NCBI GenBank assembly: GCA_003535335.1
Contig: DOHJ01000030.1
Coordinates: 1 to 5,554 of the forward strand
Direction of reading: 5' to 3'
Length of the DNA stretch: 5,554 nt
From: Paracoccaceae bacterium
Lineage (GTDB): Bacteria > Pseudomonadota > Alphaproteobacteria > Rhodobacterales > Rhodobacteraceae
Numbering within the stretch: the first letter of the stretch is position 1; each line of letters begins with the position of its first letter. Under the pieces are notes generated by a model. It was not told where the DNA came from and did not search any database. It saw nothing but the letters and a program-made list of their open reading frames with translations. This document shows, in pieces, positions 1 to 5,554 of the stretch. Position numbers and translations under genes: made by a program.

Positions 1-1771
1 CGGTTTTCTCCGGTCAGAGTGTCAATCACCACTTCGGCAACTGCCGCCCCATAGGCGAAATATAAAAACGGCCGCCCGCGCCCCACGTTAACCATGCCAT
101 CCTCAAACACTACATCGCTGATGTCCTTGCCTTGCTGATCGGCCAAAAACCCAGCAATTCGCCCGCGCAAGGTTTCACAGGCCGCTTTTACCGCCATCCC
201 GTTCAAATCGCGGCCGCTGGATGCGGCCGTGGCCGAGGTATTGGGCACCTTGGCCGTATCGGTCGCGGTGATTTTCACCAGATCCATCCCGACACCAAAC
301 ACCGTTGCCGCCACCTGCGCCACTTTTTGAACCAACCCCTGCCCCATTTCGGTGCCGCCATGGTTCAAATGAATCGACCCATCCTGATAAATATGGACCA
401 AAGCACCTGCCTGATTAAGATGCGTCAGGGTAAAACTGATGCCAAATTTTACCGGCGTCAAAGCAATACCCTTTTTCAAAACCGGACTATTTTCATTCCA
501 CACCTTAACTGCCCGCTGCCGTGCATGATAATCTGAACGTTTCACCAGATCCGCCACCAGCTCATGCAAGTTAAAATCCTCAATCTGCTGACCATAAGGC
601 GTGTGCTGGGTGTCGCCCCCCTTCTTCTTGCCTAAAATACCTCCCGCGCGGAGCGCATAAAAATTCTTCTGGTGGACAACCAGTGGATTAAACTCCAGAT
701 CAACCGTGATATGGTCCATCACCCGCTCAATTCCGACAATTCCTTGAGGCCCGCCAAACCCGCGATACGCAGTGGCCGATTGAGTGCTGGTTCGAAGGCG
801 GTGACTGGTGATCTGGATGTCGGGCAAATGATAAACATTATCGGCGTGCAACATGGCGCGATCACACACCGGCAGGCTTAAATCCTGTGACAGCCACAGC
901 GCACAAGATGGGTGAAAATAATACCTGAAATTTTGCCAAAATCGTCATAACCGATCGTGTAATTAATCCGAAAACCATGGCGTTTTCCGGTAATCATGAT
1001 GTCGTCATCGCGATCATAGCGCATTTTGCAAGGTTGGCCGGTCTGGCTGGCCACCACAGCGCAGGCCACCGCCAGCGCATTTACCTGACTTTCCTTGCCA
1101 CCAAATCCACCACCCATGCGCCGGGCTTCAACCCGCACCGCATTCATCGGCAAGCCCAGTGAATGCGCAACCTTATGCTGGATTTCGCTTGGATGCTGGG
1201 TCGAGGAATGCACGAACATATCGCCGCCTTCCTGTGAAAACGCAAGCGCGACCTGACCCTCCAGATAAAAATGTCCCTGTCCGCCGATTTTGATACTGCC
1301 GGACAATGAATGGGCGGCATTCTTGATGGCCCCGCTGGCATCACCTGCACTCCAGACAACGGGCCCGCCTTCAAATCTGCTACCCGCTTCCATCGCTTGG
1401 TCAATCGTCAGTACTGCTGCTTTTTCAGCATATTCAATCACCGTCAAACGCGCGGCTTTTCGCACGGCCAGATGGCTGGTTGCCACCACCAGAAAAACCG
1501 CCTGCCCCAGATAATGCACCACCCCATCCGCCAATAACGGCTGGTCATGGGCCGCTGGCGAAACATCGCAATCATATTGCAAATCACTTGCGGTTAACAC
1601 AGCGCGAACCCCGTCAAGGTCAAGCGAGGTAATATCCCCATGCACAACAGTCTACAAACCAAAGGCCAGATGCAGGCAATTGGCTGGTGTTGGAATGTCG
1701 TCAATATATCGCGCCTGCCCCGTCACATGCAGCGGAGCGGCATCATGGGGCAGCGGCTTGCCAACGCTCAT
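1..1771 (-). pseudogene. xdhB: Xanthine dehydrogenase molybdopterin-binding subunit XdhB, broken, C-terminus beyond left edge
   Basis: The intact family protein is the large cytoplasmic subunit that binds the molybdenum cofactor and hydroxylates hypoxanthine and xanthine to urate. The start ATG (1771-1769) overlaps the xdhA stop, and the product begins [10 protein letters not shown]. Lesions seen: an in-frame TAG at 1654-1652 (codon 40, in FGL-stop-TVVHG where the family has Ser); a one-base loss between 891 and 890 that turns the expected CGWSQDLSLP into CGCHRI-stop; a loop about 6 residues short near 1598-1606 (VRAVLTA where relatives have an APGV-type insert); and an in-frame junction near 75-84 (MVNV joined to GRGRPF) where relatives have about 40 more residues, including a SLSATGFY segment. 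Repaired, the visible part is about 590 codons of a usual 770-780. Active-site positions remain: Gln192 (SSTQHP), Glu227 (GGGFGGKES), Arg305 (CDRAMLH) and Phe339 (YRGFGGPQG), with spacings matching the Rhodobacter and bovine enzymes. The conserved GQEHFYLE reads GQGHFYLE. The 1-890 and 891-1651 segments are open in their own frames. Identity is very likely; non-function is inferred. Confidence 0.93.
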
Positions 1772-1783
1772 GACGTGACCTCC
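1768..1783 (-). promoter_or_regulatory. xdhB ribosome binding site and ATGA stop-start overlap with xdhA
   Basis: On the minus strand, GGAGGT (1783-1778) lies six bases before the xdhB ATG at 1771-1769, and that ATG shares bases with the xdhA TGA at 1770-1768. This shows that the two genes formed one translationally coupled operon. The site is intact although both reading frames are broken. Confidence 0.85.
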
Positions 1784-3142
1784 AGAACATTTACCGGCAC
1801 GCCTTGGCTGTCATAAAAACAACGGCTCAGCATGTTTTGTGCCGCTTGCAACCGGTGGCCGGCCGATGCCCGCATATCCGACAATGGCGCATAATCCTGT
1901 GCAAATTTTGTTCGGGCCTCGTTGATTATTCCAATAGTCCAATCCTGCCCGATCAATGCATTTTCCACATGTTTGGCCCGCTGTGGCGTTCCGGCGATTC
2001 CACCAAAAGCAATGCGCGCATCACTGATTTTTCCCGCTTTGATTTCAATATTAAAGCACCCGAAAACCGCGGAAATATCCTGATCAAAGCGCTTTGACAA
2101 TTTGTAGCAGCGCAGATTATCCGCCTGATGCCCAATACTCATGGCCTCGATGAATTCGCCTGACTGGCGGTCTTGTTTGCCATATTCGACACAAAAATCC
2201 TCAAGCAAAATATTGCGGCGCTGTTGCCCGCGGCGCAAATGCAGCCTTGCCCCCAAAGCAACCAATGCCGGCGGCCCGTCACCGATGGGTGACCCGTTGG
2301 CAATATTGCCGCCAATCGTGGCCGCATTTCGGATCTGGGTTGACGAATAGCGCCGCAACATGGCGGCAAACGAAGCGTGGTGATCCTGCATCAGCAGCTC
2401 AAGTTCCGTGATGCTCACTCCAGCCCCGATGCGGATTTCGGCATCATTTACGTTGATCTGTTTCAAGGCATTGATGCCATTCAAAAATGCCAGCTTGGTA
2501 AGCCCTTCAATCGTTTTGTCAGCCACAACCCCACATCCGTTGCACCACCAATCAAGGTGGCATCCGGGTTTTTCAGATACCACGCGGCCAGCTGCTCAAC
2601 GCTTGTTGGCCTTTGGGCCGAGCTTAAATCGCCCACCCCCTTTATCACAATCAAACCCTCGCAGATCCAGTCAGGTATATTTGCCCCCTCAACGGCTTTT
2701 GCAGCCCGAATAATCGGCGCATATCCCGTACATCTGCACAGGTTGCCCGCCAATTGCTGATCATGGTTTAGTGCCCCGTTCAAATGCCCCGTGGCCAATG
2801 ACACCATAATACCCGGCGTGCAAAAACCGCATTGCTATCCGTGGTGTTTGACCATGGCGTCCTGCACCGGATGCGTTTTGCCATCCGGCCCCGAGATCCC
2901 TTGGATCGTGCGTACTGCTTTGCCGTGCAATTGGGGCAGCAATAAAATACAGGCGTTCAATGCCTTTGCGCCGGTTTCATCGGTGACCATTACGCTGCAA
3001 GCGCCGCAATCACCTCGTTGCAGCCTTCCTTGGTTCCGGTCAGGCATTTGGTTTCGCGCAGCCAATCCAGCAACGTGCGCGTGGCAGGTTCGCTGGAAAT
3101 CTGCATCCGTTCTCCGTTCAGAAGAAACACGATTTCTGGCAT
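1768..3142 (-). pseudogene. xdhA: Xanthine dehydrogenase iron-sulfur/FAD subunit XdhA, broken by two frameshifts and a stop
   Basis: The family protein passes electrons from the molybdenum site of XdhB through two [2Fe-2S] clusters and FAD to NAD+. I chose the start at ATG 3142-3140 (MPEIVFLLNGE) because it matches the family N-terminus and follows GGAAAAG; the open frame extends upstream to 3265, but those 41 residues match nothing I know. Restoring two lost bases gives 458 residues, close to the 462 of Rhodobacter capsulatus. Domains in order: first 2Fe-2S cluster (Cys41, Cys46, Cys49, Cys65), second cluster (Cys105, Cys108, then NLCRCTGY), FAD domain ([38 protein letters not shown]), C-terminal CO-dehydrogenase-flavoprotein-like domain ending VLEVTS. 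Lesions: one base lost in the GG at 3013-3014, so CNEGDCGAC becomes CNEVIAA; TAG at 2837-2835 (codon 103, HHG-stop-QCGFC, where the family has Ser); one base lost near 2494-2498 in GLPKLAFLNG. No full-length product is possible without several recoding events. All eight cluster cysteines are still encoded, so the decay looks recent. Confidence 0.93.
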
Positions 3143-3247
3143 TAACTTTTCCGTGCCGAAGTCTTTTATATCCAGAATTTTACAGGCCCTCCCGACGCGA
3201 CGTAAAGCGGGTCTGCAATTGTTAGATGATCCCTGGAGAAAAGCCGA

Positions 3248-3257
3248 TAAACGTTTA
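3248..3257. promoter_or_regulatory. Palindrome TAAACGTTTA, possible LacI-family operator
   Basis: This is a perfect 10-base palindrome with a central CG. Read on the minus strand with its flanks it is TGTAAACGTTTATC, close to the symmetrical AACGTT-centred sites that many LacI/GalR-family repressors bind, PurR included. It lies about 105 bases upstream of the xdhA start and about 90 bases upstream of the VOC start. Its role is inferred from form and position only; a 10-base palindrome can arise by chance, and no repressor gene is in view. Confidence 0.3.
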
Positions 3258-3311
3258 CAAATCAATAAAAATATTCCGAATCTGACCTGTGAGTCGTATA
3301 TACCGGCATGT

Positions 3312-3328
3312 AAATAATGCTATTATTT
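3312..3328. promoter_or_regulatory. AT-rich inverted repeat AAATAAT-GCT-ATTATTT before the VOC remnant
   Basis: Perfect 7-base arms surround a 3-base centre, ending 19 bases before the ATG of the VOC remnant. TATTAT (3321-3326), inside the right arm, could be a -10 box for that gene, so a protein bound here could block its transcription. There is no U-run pattern or GC-rich stem, so it does not look like a terminator. Its function is inferred. Confidence 0.35.
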
Positions 3329-3347
3329 GATCACGCTGGGAAAAATT

Positions 3348-3528
3348 ATGACAATGTACAATTTACATCATATTCAACTGGCAATGCCCAAAGGCAAGGA
3401 AAACGCGACCGTTGCGTTTTATCAAAATCTGCTAGGTCTGCCCCAAGTTGAAAACCGCCCGATTATAACCGCAGTTATGTTGAGGATCCATTTGTCACCG
3501 GATTGAACTGCTTGAGTTCAAAACCTAA
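3348..3528 (+). pseudogene. Glyoxalase/VOC-family protein remnant, large internal deletion and two frame changes
   Basis: VOC proteins are small metal-dependent enzymes (glyoxalases, dioxygenases, resistance proteins) of about 120-130 residues. The frame from ATG 3348 reads MTMYNLHHIQLAMPKG, then AFYQNLLGLPQVE, a typical VOC beginning with a likely metal-ligand His (LHHIQLA) and the FYxxLLGL helix. After 3452 the sense moves to another frame (KPPDYNRSYVEDPF), and after 3494 to a third (HRIELLEFKT, stop TAA 3526-3528). Together the last two give the classic VOC ending DPFGHRIELLE once one G is restored. Only about 60 residues remain, so roughly half the protein is missing between GLPQVE and DYNRSYVEDP. 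As it stands, the frame from 3348 ends at TGA 3504-3506 after 52 codons. An alternative start is ATG 3354 (MYNLHH). The substrate cannot be told. The 3' end overlaps the convergent endonuclease stop by four bases. Confidence 0.78.
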
Positions 3529-4334
3529 TATCGCAACTCGGCCACAAGTCCAAAATGATCGCTGGGCCAGATACCGTTCACCGGTGAATTCCCTACAATT
3601 TCGCATTCCTGCAGATGACCGGCCCCGCGTCCCATGGCAAAACCGGTGAAAATATAATCAATCCGCCGGTCCGGCTCGTAACTGTCGCAAACATAAGGAT
3701 TGACGTTGTCCCACGTAAAACCGGATTTTGCATGGTTGATAAACCGCCACGCGTCATGAAACACCAGATTGCCGCCCGGGCAGCTGGTCTGGCCGGTTAT
3801 CATGCGAATTTCTTCCGAAACCGGATCAGCATTAAAATCACCGCATAAAATCGGCGGGAATTTCCACGGTCGTTTGCTGTTGATGAAGCCAAACAAATCA
3901 GCAATCTGTTTTTGCCGGATATGGCTGTGGTGAAATTGCCAGTTCAGATGGGTGCAAAACACAGGTATTTTGCCGCGTGGCCCGTCAATTTCACCGTAAA
4001 TCGCCACCCGATTTTCCTGAATGTCCGGCTCGCCGTAAAGCGGGGTCATATCGTGGTTAACAATCGGCCAGCGCGACAAAATCGCATTGCCCATCTCGAT
4101 ATCATTCATTTTGGCACCGGGCACATAAACATAATGATAACCCAGATCACCGGCCAGCTGTTTGGCAAAGTTCCGGTCGCCGTCATCCCAGACCTCTTGC
4201 AAGGCAATAATATCGGCATCAACCTCTTTAAGTGTGGCCAAAATAGCCGCAGCGCGGTCCTGCCACGGGCCAAACTGCCACCACAGGTTCCAAGTCATAA
4301 CACGAAGACGGGTTTCGATTTGGCGGTTCATCAT
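3525..4334 (-). CDS. Endonuclease/exonuclease/phosphatase (EEP) fold protein
   Basis: An intact 269-residue member of the EEP superfamily, the DNase I-like metal-dependent phosphodiesterases that include exonuclease III, DNase I, sphingomyelinases and inositol phosphatases. Motifs in order: MTWNLWW (Asn16), IIALQEVW (Glu47, metal ligand), GNAILSRWPI (83-91), VFCTHLNW (His129), CGDFNADP (Asp166, Asn168), RRIDYIF (Asp226) and WPSDHFGLVAEL (Asp259-His260, catalytic pair). All core catalytic residues are present, so a working hydrolase is likely. There is no signal peptide or membrane segment, so it should be cytoplasmic. The substrate cannot be read from the sequence; nucleic acid or a small phosphodiester are both possible. 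Two adjacent ATGs can serve as start (4334-4332 or 4331-4329); GAGGG lies three bases before the first and six before the second, so the second may be preferred. The gene is divergent from dnaE and convergent with the VOC remnant, and stops at TAG (3527-3525). Confidence 0.93.
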   Translation of the reverse strand: MMNRQIETRLRVMTWNLWWQFGPWQDRAAAILATLKEVDADIIALQEVWDDGDRNFAKQLAGDLGYHYVYVPGAKMNDIEMGNAILSRWPIVNHDMTPLYGEPDIQENRVAIYGEIDGPRGKIPVFCTHLNWQFHHSHIRQKQIADLFGFINSKRPWKFPPILCGDFNADPVSEEIRMITGQTSCPGGNLVFHDAWRFINHAKSGFTWDNVNPYVCDSYEPDRRIDYIFTGFAMGRGAGHLQECEIVGNSPVNGIWPSDHFGLVAELRY

Positions 4335-4454
4335 CTGCCCTCAAACGGTTCAGTTGCCGCATGGTTCGCCGATTTTTACTGGCGGGTCAAATCTTTTGTG
4401 GTTGGGTGCCAATCGGGCTTTTCAAAAGAGGCGATTCTGGGCTAGTTACTATTA
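4335..4454. other. Divergent intergenic region between the EEP gene and dnaE
   Basis: These 120 bases must hold the start signals for both intact genes. For the EEP gene, GAGGG sits just upstream of its ATG. For dnaE I see no Shine-Dalgarno site at normal distance: the nearest GAGG is about 25 bases away, and the 14 bases before the ATG are AT-rich (TAGTTACTATTA). TACTAT (4447-4452) resembles a -10 box but is too close to the ATG unless the message is leaderless, and it has no matching -35. I make no firm promoter call. Confidence 0.4.
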
Positions 4455-5554
4455 ATGAGCAATCCAAAATTTATCCATTTACGTCTGCATTCGCAATATT
4501 CCTTGCTGGAAGGCGCTGTGCCGGTGAAAAAACTGGCCGGTATGTGTGCCGCAAACAAGATGCCCGCAGTGGCCCTAACCGATTCTAACAACATGTTTGC
4601 CGCGCTGGAATTTTCTGTAACCGCGCTGAGTGAAGGCGTGCAACCAATCGTTGGCTGCCAGATCGATGTGGCCTTTGATCCCGCCCAGCCCGGTGAAAAA
4701 CCGCGTGATCCGGCCGCCATGGTGTTTTTGGCCCAAAACGAGCGTGGCTATGAAAACCTGATGAAGCTGAACTCCTGTCTTTATCTGGACAATGACGGTC
4801 AGTTGCCGCAGGTTACGCTTGATGAATTGGAAAAATATTCCGAGGGAATAATTTGTCTGTCCGGCGGTCCCGATGGTCCGGTTGGCATGCTGCTGCAAAC
4901 CGCGCAAACGACCAAAGCCCAGGCATTGATGCAGCGTTTGGCGGCGATTTATCCAGACCGGATTTATGTTGAATTACAGCGCCACCCGGGCGAAGGCGGG
5001 CAATGCACCGAGGCCGAGCGGGCCACCGAGCAAGGCTTGGTTGAAATGGCCTACGGGCTGGAATTGCCGCTGGTTGCCACCAATGATGTTTATTTCCCCA
5101 AGACCGAAATTTACGAGGCCCATGATGCGCTTTTATGTGTTGCAGACGGGGCTTATGTAGATCAGATCGAGCCGCGCCGTCGTTTAACCCCGCAGCATTA
5201 TTTCAAATCCCAAGAAGAAATGATAACCCTGTTTGCCGACCTGCCCGAAGCGGTTGCAAACACGGTTGAAATCGCGCGCCGCTGCGCCTTTGCCACCTAC
5301 CGGCGCGATCCCATCCTGCCAAAATTTGCCGATGACGAAGTGATGGAATTACGCCGCCAGGCCGAGGAGGGCCTAAAGGCGCGTCTTGCCGTGATACCGC
5401 ACGCCGCCGAGGTGAAGGAATACCAAGACCGGCTGGATTTCGAACTGGGAATTATTGAGGGCATGGGTTTTCCCGGCTATTTCCTGATCGTTGCCGATTT
5501 CATCAAATATGCCAAGGATAACAACATTCCTGTCGGTCCCGGTCGTGGTTCGGG
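4455..5554 (+). CDS. dnaE: DNA polymerase III alpha subunit DnaE, N-terminal part, runs off right edge
   Basis: DnaE is the catalytic subunit of the replicative polymerase III and copies the chromosome within the replisome. Visible are 366 codons of a protein usually about 1,150-1,180 long. The start ATG 4455 gives MSNPKFIHLRLHSQYSLLEG; a TAG at 4443 closes the frame upstream, so this is the first possible ATG. Residues 6-20 open the PHP domain (FIHLRLHSQYSLLEG). Further family blocks follow: AVALTDSNNMFAALEFS, QPIVGCQ, LICLSGGP-like (IICLSGGPDGPVG), YVELQRHPGE, PLVATNDVYFP, RRRLTPQHYFKSQEEM, NTVEIARRC, DPILPKF, and GFPGYFLIVADFI leading to VGPGRGS (360-366). By comparison with E. coli (VGPGRGS at 358, catalytic Asp401 and Asp403), the polymerase aspartates should lie about 40 codons beyond the edge. 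The wording closely resembles Rhodobacterales DnaE. The frame is clean throughout. The ribosome binding site is weak or absent. Confidence 0.97.
   Translation, partial: MSNPKFIHLRLHSQYSLLEGAVPVKKLAGMCAANKMPAVALTDSNNMFAALEFSVTALSEGVQPIVGCQIDVAFDPAQPGEKPRDPAAMVFLAQNERGYENLMKLNSCLYLDNDGQLPQVTLDELEKYSEGIICLSGGPDGPVGMLLQTAQTTKAQALMQRLAAIYPDRIYVELQRHPGEGGQCTEAERATEQGLVEMAYGLELPLVATNDVYFPKTEIYEAHDALLCVADGAYVDQIEPRRRLTPQHYFKSQEEMITLFADLPEAVANTVEIARRCAFATYRRDPILPKFADDEVMELRRQAEEGLKARLAVIPHAAEVKEYQDRLDFELGIIEGMGFPGYFLIVADFIKYAKDNNIPVGPGRGS

Larger units (their letters stand above)
3143..3347. other. Divergent intergenic region between xdhA and the VOC remnant
   Basis: These 205 bases separate the two divergently oriented broken genes and must once have carried both promoters. 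The right half (about 3247-3347) is clearly AT-richer than its surroundings. On the minus strand, TATAAA (3170-3165) stands 22 bases before the xdhA ATG and resembles a -10 box, but I see no good -35 at normal spacing. On the plus strand, TATATA (3297-3302) with TTCCGA 17 bases upstream is an equally weak candidate for the VOC gene. Open frames cross the region on both strands (minus 3265-3143, plus up to 3317), but neither product resembles a family I know. Two perfect palindromes lie here and are listed separately. Confidence 0.5.

Noticed and set aside
601..660. Lysine- and glycine-rich loop (GILGKKKGGDT) in XdhB as an inserted element
   Set aside because: This loop before TPYGQ varies in length and content among XdhB proteins, and the R. 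capsulatus protein also has a long insert there.
132..881. Plus-strand open frames at 132-536 and 672-881
   Set aside because: They lie opposite the continuous minus-strand XdhB reading from 890 to 1, which is conserved throughout. Their own products resemble nothing known.
1144..1537. Overlapping open frames on both strands at 1144-1404, 1290-1514 and 1310-1537
   Set aside because: Shadows of the well-conserved XdhB frame in the same stretch.
1652..2837. TAG read as serine in a recoded genome
   Set aside because: The intact EEP gene uses TAG as its normal stop, and three one-base losses in the same operon would still break both proteins.
2835..3065. A programmed frameshift in xdhA
   Set aside because: There is no slippery heptamer or downstream stem at the three frame breaks of the operon, and programmed shifting is not known in this family; simple one-base losses explain them.
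3143..3265. A 41-residue N-terminal extension of XdhA
   Set aside because: The family starts at MPEIVFLLNG, and the extension has no targeting or known-domain character. A ribosome-site-like GGAAAAG precedes the ATG at 3142.
4442..4907. Minus-strand open frames 4442-4720 and 4575-4907
   Set aside because: They run antisense to strongly conserved DnaE sequence and give no recognisable product.
1..5554. A new defence, mobile or other undescribed system
   Set aside because: No repeat arrays, integrase, transposase, toxin-antitoxin pair or unknown gene cluster is visible. Every sizeable coding stretch belongs to a familiar housekeeping or metabolic family.

Overview
The window looks like chromosomal DNA from an alphaproteobacterium, most likely of the Rhodobacterales. 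The DnaE N-terminus and the two-subunit XdhA/XdhB type of xanthine dehydrogenase both read like that group. GC is about half by eye, lower than in many relatives. This placement rests on remembered family sequences, not on a search.

Left part (1-3142, minus strand): an xdhA-xdhB operon for molybdenum xanthine dehydrogenase. The genes overlap by the four bases ATGA, and xdhB has a strong GGAGGT ribosome site. Both genes are broken. xdhA has two one-base deletions and an in-frame TAG. xdhB has an in-frame TAG, a one-base deletion and two apparent in-frame deletions (about 6 and about 40 codons), and it runs off the left edge. Once the frames are repaired, the protein is clearly recognisable and most cofactor and catalytic residues are in place, so the decay looks recent.

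Middle (3143-3528): a divergent intergenic region with two perfect palindromes, then on the plus strand the remnant of a small glyoxalase/VOC-family gene. Its start and end are present, but most of its middle is missing and it changes frame twice.

Right part (3525-5554): two intact, divergently oriented genes. On the minus strand is a 269-residue endonuclease/exonuclease/phosphatase-fold protein, whose stop overlaps the VOC remnant. On the plus strand is the first 366 codons of dnaE, the catalytic subunit of the replicative DNA polymerase III, which runs off the right edge.

The main result is a sharp boundary at about 3525. To the left, every recognisable gene carries several lesions, all but the stops and one substitution being deletions. 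To the right, about 2 kb of coding sequence is clean. I read this as loss of a purine catabolism locus beside essential and housekeeping genes. I found no sign of a new defence, mobile or other uncharacterised system, and no RNA gene, CRISPR array or insertion sequence.
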